Shown: positions 22,540 through 32,860, numbered from the stretch's first letter. The stretch: DNA of 64,000 nucleotides from Alkalilimnicola ehrlichii (GCF_003399765.1 NZ_NFZV01000006.1:158595-222594); one strand, 5' to 3'. Program-made: numbers and translations. The notes: generated by a model not told the origin, from the letters alone.

Positions 22540-22972
22540 TTCGTTCAGAAAGGGCTTCCCTACCACTACGCCCGCTCTACTATGTGGCAACTACTATCAG
22601 TAGACCTCTTCCGAATAGGCTGCGTTCCTGCGCCTCTTGCGAAGCTGAGAAGCAAGTCACGACCCATGTAAAGCGGCAATTCTTGTTCTTGTCGGTTTTG
22701 CGCACATCCCACGCGGCAACATAGCGTGCGGCGGGAAACGTGACAAAAATTCACCATTTCTTATAAAATAACATAATATCAATCAGATGACTTCCCCCAC
22801 CGCCGGGTAAAAGCCGATTCGTCACGCTTTGGCGGGCGCTTGTTGGTACCTCAGCTTTTCTATGCGCGAACAGCTCGGTACGAGCGGCGCTACACCCTCT
22901 TACACGTCTACGCTTAGATGTGTGGGTTAGCGGTTAGGGGGCGGGCAAGGCCTCGATAGGCTCCATCCAATA
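22540..22972 (-). other. Gene-free stretch between diguanylate cyclase and hydroxyacid dehydrogenase
   Basis: About 430 bases with only short open frames that resemble nothing known. The part near 22740-22800 is A/T-rich (TTTCTTATAAAATAACATAATATCAATC) and may hold the cyclase promoter. I see no repeat or RNA structure. Confidence 0.5.
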
Positions 22973-23856
22973 TCACAAGCTCTTCTTGTTGCCTTTCCGG
23001 AACAATTCGCGCTTTAGGCGATAAAGCGAAGAAATATCCTCTTCCCCATACCCCTGCTGCATCAGCTTTTCGTAGTGGTGCAGGGTCATTTCCACCACTG
23101 GCAAGGCCACTCCATGCTCGTCGAGCATCTGTCGGCAAATACCCAGATCCTTGTGATGCAGGGCCAATTTAAACCCTGGCTGGTAACGGTCGCGCACCAT
23201 CGTCGGTCCGCGGTGGTTGAGAAACCAGTTGCCGGCAGCCCCCCTCCGATAACGTCAATAACTTTATCCATATCCAGACCCGAAGCTTCGCCAAACGCCA
23301 AGGCTTCCGTTACGGCCTGATTGATTCCCGCCGCCATAATCTGGTTAACCGCTTTCGCGGCTTGTCCACTACCGACCGGCCCCATAAGCGTCACCGACTT
23401 ACTGATCGCCGCCAAAGCAGGTCGCACGCGCGCCAGCACCGCCTCTTCACCGCCGGCCATGACCACCAGCTGCCCGCTGCGGGCGCCTTCGGCACCGCCG
23501 GAGACGGGCGCGTCGATAAAATCGACCCCGATTTCGGCCAACCGGGCGGCCAACCCCTGCGCCGTTTGCACGCTGACGGTTGAGGTATCAATTATTGTCT
23601 TACCGACCGCAAGCTGAGGCTGCATCGCCTCGATCACCGCTTCCACGTCGGCATCTCTCGAGACGCAGGTAATGACAACCTCACAAACCGCCGCGAGTTC
23701 GGCAGGGTCTGCGGCTACCGTCATCGAGTACTCGGCGGCCAACGCCTCTGCTTTGTCGCGGCTGCGGTTCCAAACGGCCCGCAGCAATCCCGCCTGTGCC
23801 AGATTCGCCGCCATGCCACCGCCCATGGCTCCTAAACCGATCACTCCTACCTGCAT
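22973..23856 (-). pseudogene. Beta-hydroxyacid dehydrogenase (HIBADH/GarR family), one apparent frameshift
   Basis: NAD(P)-dependent 3-hydroxyacid dehydrogenase related to 3-hydroxyisobutyrate dehydrogenase and tartronate-semialdehyde reductase. It has the Rossmann motif VGVIGLGAMGGGMAANL, the substrate motif FIDAPVSGGAEGA and the catalytic Lys in GSGQAAKAVNQ. The frame is lost at IGGG in a C6 run (23239-23244). One more base restores AGNWFLNHRGP and the helical C-terminus ending KRELFRKGNKKSL, 294 residues in all. The ATG was chosen because the GAGGTG box, formed by the last codons of speA, sits just before it. Coupling to speA is odd; the substrate is unknown. Confidence 0.85.
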
Positions 23857-23863
23857 GATCACC

Positions 23864-25746
23864 TCAATCTTCTAAGTACGTGTAGCCCGTCAGCCCTGCC
23901 TCCAGTTCGTCCAAGCAGGCGGCCCGGTGCTGCTCATCGAGCGTCGATGCGCCCACGCGAGCACGGTAACGCGCCCTAAGCTCATCGGCGTCAAACTGCA
24001 CGTAACGCAGCACCGAAGCAACGTTATCGCCTTGTACAGGGTCAGTAAGCACATAGCCGTCGGGGCGCAACTCGACGTTTACCGAATCGGTGTCGCCGAA
24101 CAGATTATGCAAATCGCCAAGAATTTCCTGGTAAGCACCGACCATGAACATACCCAGCAGATACGTCTCTCCATCGCGATAAGCCGGCAGCGGCAACGTC
24201 GCTTCCACCCCTTCGCGATCCACATACGCCGAGATCGTACCGTCGGAATCGCAGGTCAGATCCTGTAGCACGTTACGCCGGTTGGGCGGCTCGTCGAGCC
24301 GCTGCAAAGGCAGGACCGGAAAAATCTGGTCCAAGGCCCACACATCGGGCATCGACTGAAACAGCGAGAAATTACAAAACAACTTATCCGCCAACTTCTC
24401 GCTCAGCTCGTCGATCAACTCGCGATGCGCCCGCCGCCTCGGATCGAGCCTTGGCTGTAGAGCGTGGCAGGTGGCTTGGTAAATGCGTTCCGCTTGCGCC
24501 CGTTGTTGCAGACTTAGCACACCGTGGGTGTACATCTCCTGGGCGTCGGTCAACCAATGATAGGCGTCATGATAGACCTCTAAGGCCGAGCGGTTCTTAG
24601 CCTCGCGGTAGTTCCGCCAAAGATCGTGCAAAATTAACGGCGCCTCTTCCTCCGGCGCATGCAAGCCGTCGCCCCCCGGCACGCGATCGACATCGATCAC
24701 ATTCGTGATCAGTACCGCGTGGTGAGCGGTCAACGCCCGCCCCGATTCGGAAATGATATCGGGCTGGGGCAGCTCATGTTCGGCGCAAATCTCCGCTAAA
24801 GCGCGCACAACGTTCTGCGCATACTCGTCAACGCTGTAGTTCATCGAACAGAAACTGCGCGAACGGGTGCCTTCGTAATCGACCCCCAGCCCGCCACCGA
24901 CATCCACCGTACGAATAGGGACGCCAAGCGCCCGTAGCTCGGCATAGTAACGCGCCGCCTCGCGCATCCCCCGCTGAATGTCGCGGATATGCGGGATTTG
25001 CGAACCTAAGTGGAAATGGAGTAACTGAAGGCTATCCAGCATACCCGCCGAGCGCAGCCGATCGACCACCGTCAACGCCTGCGAGGCGGACAAACCGAAT
25101 TTCGACTTCTCGCCCCCGGTGTTCTGCCACTTGCCCGCGCCGATAGAGGCCAGCCTTACGCGCAGGCCCAGCAACGGTTGGACCTGCAACTGCGCCGCCT
25201 CGCGCAGAACCAAATCGATTTCGGAAAGTTTCTCCACCACGATGTGGACTTTCAAGCCCAATTGCAGTCCGCGTAATGCCAGGCGGATATACTCGCGATC
25301 CTTATAGCCGTTGCAAATGACCGTCCCCCCGCCGGGGCACGGCCAAGCACCGCCATCAGCTCCGGTTTAGAGCCGGCCTCCAGACCGACCCGACCGTTAC
25401 CGCGCTGTAAAATGGCCTCCACCACACGCCGTTGCTGATTCACCTTAATGGGGTAAACCGCCGTGTAACGACCCTCGTAGTCGTTGCTCCGCATCGCTTT
25501 GGCGAACGCATTACACAGGGCGTCGACTCGGTCGTAGAGGATATCGACAAAGCGCACCAGTAAAGGCAGCGCCAAACCCTGCTCGCGCGCCGATGCGGCC
25601 AATGCGTAGAGGTCGATCGCCGGACGTTTACTGTCCCGGTCGGGGCGCGCGACAACCCGACCTGCGGCGTTGATATCGAAATAACCACCGCTCCAATGAG
25701 CGATGTTGTAGGTCTCGCGCGCCTGTTGCTCGTCCCAGTCGGTCAT
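23864..25746 (-). pseudogene. speA: Biosynthetic arginine decarboxylase SpeA, one apparent frameshift
   Basis: PLP-dependent decarboxylation of arginine to agmatine for polyamine synthesis. The first frame runs from MTDWDEQQARETYNIAHWSG through YPIKVNQQRRVVEAI (PLP-lysine region) to GRAPAGG. The downstream frame continues VHIVVEKLSEIDLVL, HFHLGSQIPHIRDIQ, DVGGGLGVDYEG and ISESGRALTAHHAVL. A C6 run at 25325-25330 needs one more base; this restores GTVICNGYKDREYI and a 627-residue protein, the normal SpeA size. It is divergent from speE 198 bases away, so the two can share a control region. Probably functional. Confidence 0.92.
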
Positions 25747-25944
25747 AGTCGTTATTTACACCTGCACCCGCTTTATATCCGCAGCCAGAAAGGCGACAAT
25801 CCGCCTCCATCGAAACGCTGCACAGTGTAAGTGATAGCGGTCCGGGGAGTGTAATGCTTTTGCCATGCATGACGGGTATGCGGCATGCCACAATAACCTC
25901 CCGCCTCGATAACGCCGGGGCGGACGTTAATCAGGAGTATCGCG

Positions 25945-26805
25945 ATGACGCTGGACAACCGTTGGTGGAGTGAGGCTTATACCGACGAAGGGGTAGCCTT
26001 TTCCCTCCAGGTAACCGAGAAGCTGCACGAAGAGCAAACCCCGTTTCAGCACATAGAAGTGTATCAAAGCACTCATTGGGGCAAGTTGCTGGTGATCGAC
26101 GGCTGCGTGATGCTCACCAGTCGGGATAACTTCACCTATCACGAAATGATGAGCCACCCGGCCTTGTTCACGCATCCTAACCCGAAGCGGGTGCTTATCA
26201 TCGGCGGCGGCGACTGCGGCATGTTGCGGGAAGTGCTCAAGCACCCTGGCGTCGAACAAGCCGTGCAAGTGGACATCGACGAAGGCGTAACGCGTGCCGC
26301 CCAACAATTCTTTCCGGAACTGTGCGAATCCAACGACGACCCACGAGCGACGCTACTGTTCGACGACGGCGTGCAGTATGTAAAAGATGCCGCCGACGGC
26401 TCCGTCGATGTGGTCATTGTCGACAGCACCGACCCGGTCGGCCCGGCGGAAGGTTTATTCGGCGAAGCGTTCATGCGCGATGTGCACCGGATCTTGGGAG
26501 ACGACGGGCTATTGGTACAGCAAAGCGAATCCCCCATCCTGCACCGCGACAGCATCCTCAAGGAGCTGCACGGCGTAATGCGGGGCGCGGGCTTTACCCA
26601 AGTAGTGACGATGCAATTTCCGGTTTGCAGCTATCCGTCGGGTTGGTGGTCGGCCACCATGGCCGGCAAAAGCGGCGATATTACGCAATTTCGCCGCGCC
26701 GATGCGGAAGCCAAACCGTTCCGTACCCACTACTACAACGCCGGCATCCATCAAGGCGCCCTGGCGGCACCCGAGTTCTGCAAAGAGCTGTTTAGCGACC
26801 AATAA
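25945..26805 (+). CDS. speE: Polyamine aminopropyltransferase (spermidine synthase)
   Basis: Transfers the aminopropyl group of decarboxylated SAM to putrescine. The 286-residue protein has the N-terminal beta domain and a Rossmann-fold domain with VLIIGGGDCGMLREVLKH at about residues 84-101, VQVDIDEGV and the active-site VIVDSTDPVGPAEGLF at about 154-169. Conserved Tyr and Asp residues line the active site. It is divergent from arginine decarboxylase, placing both polyamine genes at one locus. speD is not in the window. Confidence 0.96.
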   Translation: MTLDNRWWSEAYTDEGVAFSLQVTEKLHEEQTPFQHIEVYQSTHWGKLLVIDGCVMLTSRDNFTYHEMMSHPALFTHPNPKRVLIIGGGDCGMLREVLKHPGVEQAVQVDIDEGVTRAAQQFFPELCESNDDPRATLLFDDGVQYVKDAADGSVDVVIVDSTDPVGPAEGLFGEAFMRDVHRILGDDGLLVQQSESPILHRDSILKELHGVMRGAGFTQVVTMQFPVCSYPSGWWSATMAGKSGDITQFRRADAEAKPFRTHYYNAGIHQGALAAPEFCKELFSDQ

Positions 26806-26832
26806 ACAAGCCACCGCGCAAAAGCTTATACA

Positions 26833-26862
26833 ACCGGCAAAGCCCGCCACGGCTTTGCCGGT
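26833..26862. terminator. Hairpin between convergent speE and prcB-like genes
   Basis: A perfect 12-bp inverted repeat (ACCGGCAAAGCC, six-base loop, then its complement) lies midway between two convergent genes. There is no clean T-run on either side. Position and stability suggest a bidirectional terminator. Confidence 0.55.
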
Positions 26863-26874
26863 ACCGAGCGATGC

Positions 26875-27378
26875 TCAGAGGTCCACTTCCGCTCTTATCT
26901 GCCCCTCTAAATCAACGACCCGGACCGTCTCGTAGTCGCCCTGCGGCACGGCAACCGCCAGACAAGGGCTGGTAATGGCTTGCGTTAACATCGCATCGGG
27001 TTCAGGGGTGTGCCAGTTCACGCGTACTTCGGCAACGCCGTCGACCACAGTCATAGTGTCCGCGCCCAGCTCCACCCAATAACCGCCGGTGCGCTTCTCG
27101 CCCATTTCAACCCAAAGCACCGCCGTATCGTTAAAGTCAATCTGCGGCGGCTCGGCTGCCTCGCCCCCGACCTCGTGTTTCCCCGCCGCCTCTACGACTT
27201 GCTGCCAAGCTTCTTCCCGATCCAAGTAACGCACACGCGGATCGTGCTGCTCGCCGCCGCAGAGACTACCTAAATATAATTGGCTGACCGACAAGCGCTC
27301 GTCTTGGCGCTCTTCCTCAACCGTACCGCCACACGCCGCTAATAGCCCAAGCGATAAACCTGCAACCAATTTCTTCAT
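26875..27378 (-). CDS. PrcB-family lipoprotein (protease-complex subunit)
   Basis: A 167-residue predicted outer-surface or periplasmic lipoprotein. The signal peptide ends in the lipobox LLAACGG, with the acylated Cys at about residue 16. The C-terminal half (about 85-160) matches the PrcB domain pattern: AVLWVEMGEKRTGGYWVEL, then VRVNWHTPEPDAMLTQAITSPCLAVAVPQG. In Treponema denticola, PrcB is the lipoprotein partner of the subtilisin-like dentilisin PrtP. Here the gene follows a large S8 protease gene by only five bases. The two therefore very likely form an operon and may form a complex. Family assignment is from motif recognition. Confidence 0.82.
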   Translation of the reverse strand: MKKLVAGLSLGLLAACGGTVEEERQDERLSVSQLYLGSLCGGEQHDPRVRYLDREEAWQQVVEAAGKHEVGGEAAEPPQIDFNDTAVLWVEMGEKRTGGYWVELGADTMTVVDGVAEVRVNWHTPEPDAMLTQAITSPCLAVAVPQGDYETVRVVDLEGQIRAEVDL

Positions 27379-27383
27379 ATCGA

Positions 27384-30017
27384 TTAATCCGTTTTCCTTC
27401 GCCCTATACCTATCGGCTCGACATCGGCGGCATTCAGCGAGTGCTGCGACGGCCGGCGATACGTAGCCGCAAAATCGAGACCATCCCGGTTGCCATCAAC
27501 CGGAACGGTTTCCGGTTTGCTAAGAGAGGGATAGGCCCCACAGGCCTCACCTAAGCCGCAAATATAGCGGTCGTTGTCGTTATCGGTGCCCGCGTACACC
27601 TGGTAACGCCCGGCCGGTACGCCTTCGAAACTATAGCGATAAGCACCGTCCCGATACTCCGCCTGTACCGAATCCACAACCCGCCCGCTGTCGGCATCGA
27701 CCAGCACTACATAAAAGATACCCGCTTCGCCGCGGCTAGCAACGCGTTGCATAAGCACTGGAATATCGACTTGCTCTTCAGCGGAGGTAACGATCCGGAT
27801 CGCTCCATAATAACTGCCAGGAGCAAGATTCTCACGCAAGACAGTGACACGGTAACGACCGCTCCCGTGTTGATCGACCGCCGCCGGTTCAACGTGCAGC
27901 CAATCCGCCTCGGCAACGACTTCCGTGATGCGATCTTCTTCGTCATTCAGCGTTAATGCCAAATACTGCAAGCTATTCGCCACACCGAAATCGAGTATAC
28001 GCGGGGCAACGCTCAACGATGCCGGCAACGGCTGACCGCCGGCGGCCGACTGGGCGTGCAATACCGCTTGCCGCGCATTAATCAGCCCCCAGCCAAATTC
28101 GTTATCCCAACCCGGCATTCCAAGATCCTCGGTCACGCGCCCCGCTTGCAACCAGTGTTCGAACTCGCCCGGCGTCAAATCGGGGTAGACAGCCTTCATC
28201 AGCGCGATCACCCCCGCAACGTGGGGGGCTGCCATCGACGTTCCCTGCGCGAAGCCATAGCCTGCTGTACGCTCCCCGTTGTGCTGTACCGCCACCGTAC
28301 TCAACACCCCATCCGGCTCGCCGCTGCCGGTATCGTCCCGCCTCATATTGCCGCCCGGCGCAACCAAGTCGACGTACGTACCGTAATTCGAATACGGCGC
28401 CCGCTGTTTACGGGCATCGACAGCACCCACCGACAGCACACTGGAATACGCAGCCGGATAGGTGGGCGCGCTGGTATTTCCGTTGCCGGCCGAGGCGACG
28501 ACAAAAATACCTTGGCTGCGTACTTTGTCGTACAAGGCTTGTTCGGCGCCGCTAAAACCCGAACCGCCTAAGCTGATATTGATAATATCCGCCGGCTGCG
28601 GCGGCACCGTGCCGGAATCGTTGCTCAGACCCGCCGCATAACGCACGCCCTGCATCAGATCGTAACTGCTGCAACCCTGCTCGCCGCAAACTCGAATCGG
28701 CAGCAAACCGGCACGCCACGCAACACCTGCAACGCCCTCCCCATTATCCGATGCCGCAGCCACCGTACCGGCGACGTGTGTACCGTGGAAACTCCCCCGC
28801 CGCCCCGCCCCACCGGGATCGTCCGGATTAGGGCCGATGCCTTCTTCTCGTACGAAGTTATACCCGGAATCGAGTAAATTAGGGCTGAGATCGGGGTGAG
28901 CGAGGTAAACCCCCGTATCGACCACCGCCACAACCACCGCAGAATCCCCAGTCGTTACCGACCACGCCCCCGGCAAATCGATTTGTCGATAATGCCATTG
29001 TCGCTCGAAGAAGGGATCGTTCGGCGCAAACGCCGGGCGTCGAAGATAATTAAGATCGGCATAGCGGACATCGTCTCGCTGGCGTAAAGCCTGTACGGCA
29101 AGTTTCGTTTCCTCTCGTGCACGCGCTTGCTCGTCAAGCCGGTTCAGCGCTCGCGTCATGCTCGGCGGCAAGTCGACACCCAACTGCTGTAGAGCCGCTT
29201 GACGCTGCAAGCCGTGCCCTAGACCAAGCAACTGTGCCTGACCGCGCGCGCCCCGCCGATGGAGCAACCCTAACTCAGCGGCACGCTCCCCCGGCGCGCG
29301 CGCTTGCCGGCTAACAGCGGGCTCGGACTCGTCGTTGAATACCACGATGAGATCGCCGGGAACGAACGCCTCGTCGCTAACCGCTAGGCTATTCGGCAGC
29401 GCTTGCTCGGCAGGCCCCAATTCAAGAATGTAATTGCTGGCTCCGGCATGAGCCTTAACCACCACATCGTATTCACCGGTATCGAGTCCCGAGGGAACCC
29501 GTAAACTCTCTACCGCAGCAAGGCTACGAGACGCGGCCAACGGCGCTTCATGCTCTCCCACCGCGTATAAATAAAGCCCGAAGTCGACCTCGTCGGCTCC
29601 GGCGCTTCGCGCCGCCACTTCCAGCCACACCGTTTGGCCGGCCACCAAGGGAAGACGATAGACATCGCGCGGATCGGCCATGGCAGCGAAATAATCGCCG
29701 TCGCGAGCCGTTGGCTCGGCCGTCGCAAAGCCGCCGATTAGCGAGACACCCGCAAGCGACTGGGCTTGTTCGGCATGATCGTTGGGAAGGTTGGGTGCGG
29801 CCGGATTATTGACGTCGCTATCGACCGCTGTATCGGCAGCTACGCTTATCGAGCCGCTAATGCTATAGCGCGGCTCGGCATTGGAAGCGCCAAAGGCGTC
29901 GGACTCAGGGCCATTCCCCCCGCAACCGGCCAACGTTGCCAGCAGAAGCGCAATGAACCAGCTTCGGTAACTGCGCGCATGTGTCTTCACGTCTTCTCCG
30001 GCTTTAAAACTCGACAC
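27384..30017 (-). CDS. Subtilisin-like serine protease (S8), multidomain lipoprotein
   Basis: An 877-residue exported protease. The signal peptide ends in the lipobox LATLAGC (Cys about 32), so it should be lipid-anchored. Residues about 95-200 look like a pre-peptidase C-terminal-type beta domain. An inhibitory-propeptide-like region follows (about 215-325). The S8 catalytic domain spans about 340-655, with Asp about 367 (VVDTGVY), His about 411 (HGTHVAGT), oxyanion Asn about 512 (ASAGNGN) and Ser about 594 (GTSMAAPHVAG). Two further beta domains complete it; the last carries a DTDNDNDRYICG-like Ca-binding-type loop. It is co-transcribed with a PrcB-type lipoprotein gene. Confidence 0.93.
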   Translation of the reverse strand: MSSFKAGEDVKTHARSYRSWFIALLLATLAGCGGNGPESDAFGASNAEPRYSISGSISVAADTAVDSDVNNPAAPNLPNDHAEQAQSLAGVSLIGGFATAEPTARDGDYFAAMADPRDVYRLPLVAGQTVWLEVAARSAGADEVDFGLYLYAVGEHEAPLAASRSLAAVESLRVPSGLDTGEYDVVVKAHAGASNYILELGPAEQALPNSLAVSDEAFVPGDLIVVFNDESEPAVSRQARAPGERAAELGLLHRRGARGQAQLLGLGHGLQRQAALQQLGVDLPPSMTRALNRLDEQARAREETKLAVQALRQRDDVRYADLNYLRRPAFAPNDPFFERQWHYRQIDLPGAWSVTTGDSAVVVAVVDTGVYLAHPDLSPNLLDSGYNFVREEGIGPNPDDPGGAGRRGSFHGTHVAGTVAAASDNGEGVAGVAWRAGLLPIRVCGEQGCSSYDLMQGVRYAAGLSNDSGTVPPQPADIINISLGGSGFSGAEQALYDKVRSQGIFVVASAGNGNTSAPTYPAAYSSVLSVGAVDARKQRAPYSNYGTYVDLVAPGGNMRRDDTGSGEPDGVLSTVAVQHNGERTAGYGFAQGTSMAAPHVAGVIALMKAVYPDLTPGEFEHWLQAGRVTEDLGMPGWDNEFGWGLINARQAVLHAQSAAGGQPLPASLSVAPRILDFGVANSLQYLALTLNDEEDRITEVVAEADWLHVEPAAVDQHGSGRYRVTVLRENLAPGSYYGAIRIVTSAEEQVDIPVLMQRVASRGEAGIFYVVLVDADSGRVVDSVQAEYRDGAYRYSFEGVPAGRYQVYAGTDNDNDRYICGLGEACGAYPSLSKPETVPVDGNRDGLDFAATYRRPSQHSLNAADVEPIGIGRRKTD

Positions 30018-30088
30018 TCGGCAGTCTAAGAAGGAGAAGCACGTAACGGCTACCGATTACCCCACAAATTCCGCGATAACGCGCCCGC

Positions 30089-30878
30089 CTATCGCAGACG
30101 CTCCAGCCGCAAGCGATGTCGATGATCGAACAAACGCCGAGCCCCCAAACGAACCGCTGCCAGGCTACCGAAACCGGTCCCGACGGTAATGAGGAAAAAA
30201 CCAGGATCTGGTACTTCACCGCCTCCATCGGTGGACTACCAGCGAGAATCTGCCCGGTCATCATGCCAGGCAGGCTCACCACGCCGCGGCCGCCATGCCG
30301 TTAATCATCGGAATCATCGCCGAACGCATGCTATTGCGCATGATATCGCCTATCGCTTCCTGCCAACCGGCACCTAGCATTAAGCGAGCTTCGATAAGCT
30401 GGCGCTGCTGATAAGCGCCTTCCGTCAACCGATCAAGCCCGAGCGCAACGCCGTTCATGGTATTTCCCAATAACATCCCGAGCAGCGGAATGGCATATTG
30501 CGGTTGATACCAAGGCTCGGCCTGAATCATCACCGTCAACGCCAACACCGTTACGGTAAACGAGGAAATAAACATCGCGAGCGTCCCGATCGCGAACCCC
30601 CACCAGCCCGCTAAGCGTCGTTGCTGGCGTGCGATAACCTCGCGCCCGGCCACCAGCAACATAAACGACGCCATCAGCACGATCCACGGCAAGGTCCGTA
30701 CCGCGAACAAGGCCTCTAGCACTAAGCCGATCAGCGCCAACTGCACAGCTGCGCGCACCGCCGCTATCAGCAATGAACGCTCGACTGCCAAGCCGGCCCA
30801 ATACGTGCTTAGCGCCAAGAGCACCACCAGCCCGGCGGCCAAGCTCAAGGATCCAATACTAAGAGAGATCAGCTCCAT
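30089..30878 (-). pseudogene. fetB: FetB-type ABC permease, two apparent frameshifts
   Basis: Membrane subunit of the FetAB (YbbLM, UPF0014) exporter, linked in E. coli to iron homeostasis and oxidative-stress tolerance. The first frame holds several membrane spans and the conserved LLGMLLGNTMNGVALGLDRL. The frame is lost at GMAAA near 30283-30288. The next resumes VSLPGMMTGQILAGSPPMEAVKYQI and is lost again in the A6 run at 30195-30200. The third frame ends FFLITVGTGFGSL...RLERLR. Two added bases restore about 263 residues, the expected length. The start overlaps fetA by 10 bases. Confidence 0.85.
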
Positions 30879-31471
30879 TGCGCTTCCCCCTCACGAATCC
30901 GCAACCGCGCGTCGGCAACCCGCTCGATCTGGGCAGGGTCATGGCTTACCCAGAGCGCCGCGAGCCGCTGTTCACGCACCAAGCGCAGCAACCACCGCTC
31001 AACCCGAGCCGCATTGTCGCTATCCAGATTGGCCGTCGGCTCATCGAGCAATAGGACTTCCGGGGACAGGCTGACCACTCGTAGCAGTGCCAAACGCTGT
31101 TTTTCGCCCGAGGACAAACGAGCAACGTTCCAACTCGTTGCCTCCGCAGGAAGGTCCAATGCACGTAAATCGGCAGCGGCCGGAGCCTTAGGCAAATGCT
31201 CGCCCACGGTTTCCGCCCACCACTGGCTCTCGGCAGGTAATAGCGCTACTCGGCGGCGCCACTGAGGTGCGGGAATCGCCGACTGAGCGTGTCCGCGTAA
31301 CACCGCCTCGCCGCCATGCGGGTCCAGATCCGCAATCGCCCGCAACAAGCGGCTCTTGCCGGAGCCGGACGCACCGCTTAAGCACACGCACTCCCGCTCG
31401 TGAATAACGAGATCTAGCGGTTTGAGAATGCCGCAATCGAACTGATTCAAACGAAGAACTTCGGTAGCCAT
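30869..31471 (-). CDS. fetA: FetA-type ABC transporter ATP-binding protein
   Basis: ATPase subunit paired with the overlapping fetB permease. The 200-residue protein has the Walker A motif GASGSGKSRLLRA, a signature sequence LSSGEKQRLALLR, Walker B VLLLDEPTANLD and the H-loop WVSHDPAQ. Its small size is typical of YbbL/FetA. The pair probably exports iron or a related ligand. It begins about 120 bases downstream of the amtB stop, beyond a terminator-like hairpin, so it should have its own promoter. Confidence 0.92.
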   Translation of the reverse strand: MATEVLRLNQFDCGILKPLDLVIHERECVCLSGASGSGKSRLLRAIADLDPHGGEAVLRGHAQSAIPAPQWRRRVALLPAESQWWAETVGEHLPKAPAAADLRALDLPAEATSWNVARLSSGEKQRLALLRVVSLSPEVLLLDEPTANLDSDNAARVERWLLRLVREQRLAALWVSHDPAQIERVADARLRIREGEAQWS

Positions 31472-31540
31472 CGTCGCCCGACAAGATGCCAGAAAAGCGC
31501 GATTATGGCAGACGAGGACACAAATGGTCGCCCAGAATAG

Positions 31541-31564
31541 AAAACGGGCGCCGCAGCGCCCGTT
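31541..31564 (-). terminator. Rho-independent terminator after amtB
   Basis: A perfect 9-bp stem (AACGGGCGC/GCGCCCGTT) with a four-base loop, followed on the minus strand by TTTTC, sits 25 bases beyond the amtB stop. It ends the glnK-amtB transcript ahead of fetA. Confidence 0.75.
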
Positions 31565-31588
31565 ACCAAGCAGTGTTCTATCGCTATC

Positions 31589-32860
31589 TTAAGCAGATTT
31601 GCTCTGGAACTCCGGATAAGCTTCCATACCGCACTCAGCCAGATCGAGGCCGTTGGACTCGTCTTCTTCCGACGCCCGGATACCGACCAGGGCCTTAAGG
31701 GCAAGCCATACGACAAGGCTGGTCAGGAATACGAAGCCGAAGATGGCAACGATACCGGCCAACTGAGCGAACACGGTCGCCTGGTCGTTGGACAACAATA
31801 CGGCCAGTACGCCCCAGATACCGACCACACCGTGGACCGAGATCGCACCGACCGGATCGTCGATTTTGAGCTTATCCAGCGCGATGATCGAGCAGACCAC
31901 TAGAACGCCGCCGATCGCGCCGATGACCGAAGCCAACAACGGACTCGGGGTATCCGGCGCCGCAGTAATAGCCACCAGACCGGCCAACGCGCCGTTGAGC
32001 ACCATGGTGAGATCCGCCTTTCCGAACAGTGCGCGCGAAGCCAGCAGCGCCGCAACCACACCGCCGGCAGCCGCCAGGTTCGTGTTGGCAAACACCAACG
32101 CAACCGCGTTGGCGGACTCGACGTCGGAGACCTTCAGCTCCGAGCCGCCGTTAAAGCCGAACCAACCCATCCAGAGGATGAAGGTACCCAGCGTTGCCAA
32201 GGGGAGATTAGCACCCGGAATCGGTCGAATCTCACCGTTCGGGCCGTACTTACCTTTCCGCGGTCCAAGCACCAGTACCGCCGCCAAAGCCGCAGCCGCG
32301 CCTGCCAGATGCACGATACCGGAACCGGCGAAGTCGAGATAACCCAGTTGGTCGAGGAAACCCTCGCCCCAGCTCCAGTAGCCCTGGATGGGATAAATGA
32401 ACCCGGTCATCACAACCGCGAACCCAAAGAACGCCCACAGTTTCATACGCTCGGCAACAGCACCGGAGACAATCGACATCGCGGTTGCGACGAATACCAC
32501 CTGAAAGAAGAAGTCGGACAGATTCGCAAAGTCCGCCGCATCGTCGCCGCCGGCGACGATTTCTTCAACCGTATTTTCGCTACCGATCAAAAAGCCTAGC
32601 CCAGGGATCACGGAGCTGTCCGAGCCGCCATACATAATCTGATAACCGACCAGCATGTACATCAGACAGGCGATGGAATACAGCCCGATGTTCTTGGTGA
32701 GAATCTCAACCGTATTCTTGGATCGGACCAAGCCCGACTCCAGCATGGTGAAGCCGGCCGCCATCCACATCACGAGCGCGCCCGAGACCAGCAAATAGAA
32801 CGTATTCAAGCTGTAGGCGATTTGAGCCGTTTGGCTTGCAACTTCGGTTATCTCATTCAT
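31589..32860 (-). CDS. amtB: Ammonium transporter
   Basis: Inner-membrane ammonium channel of 423 residues with about eleven membrane spans. Family features are the N-terminal MWMAAGFTMLESGLVRSKNTVEIL, the pore-region GYWSWGEGFLDQLGYLDFAGSG, the twin-His-bearing segments SGIVHLAGAAAAL and ISVHGVVGIWG, and a C-terminal cytoplasmic tail used for GlnK binding. It lies 34 bases after glnK and is expressed from the same nitrogen-regulated promoter. Confidence 0.96.
   Translation of the reverse strand: MNEITEVASQTAQIAYSLNTFYLLVSGALVMWMAAGFTMLESGLVRSKNTVEILTKNIGLYSIACLMYMLVGYQIMYGGSDSSVIPGLGFLIGSENTVEEIVAGGDDAADFANLSDFFFQVVFVATAMSIVSGAVAERMKLWAFFGFAVVMTGFIYPIQGYWSWGEGFLDQLGYLDFAGSGIVHLAGAAAALAAVLVLGPRKGKYGPNGEIRPIPGANLPLATLGTFILWMGWFGFNGGSELKVSDVESANAVALVFANTNLAAAGGVVAALLASRALFGKADLTMVLNGALAGLVAITAAPDTPSPLLASVIGAIGGVLVVCSIIALDKLKIDDPVGAISVHGVVGIWGVLAVLLSNDQATVFAQLAGIVAIFGFVFLTSLVVWLALKALVGIRASEEDESNGLDLAECGMEAYPEFQSKSA

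Noticed and set aside
30089..30878. fetB as a decayed gene
   Set aside because: Three segments in successive frames join without loss into a complete permease after adding two bases; decay would also show substitutions or missing parts.
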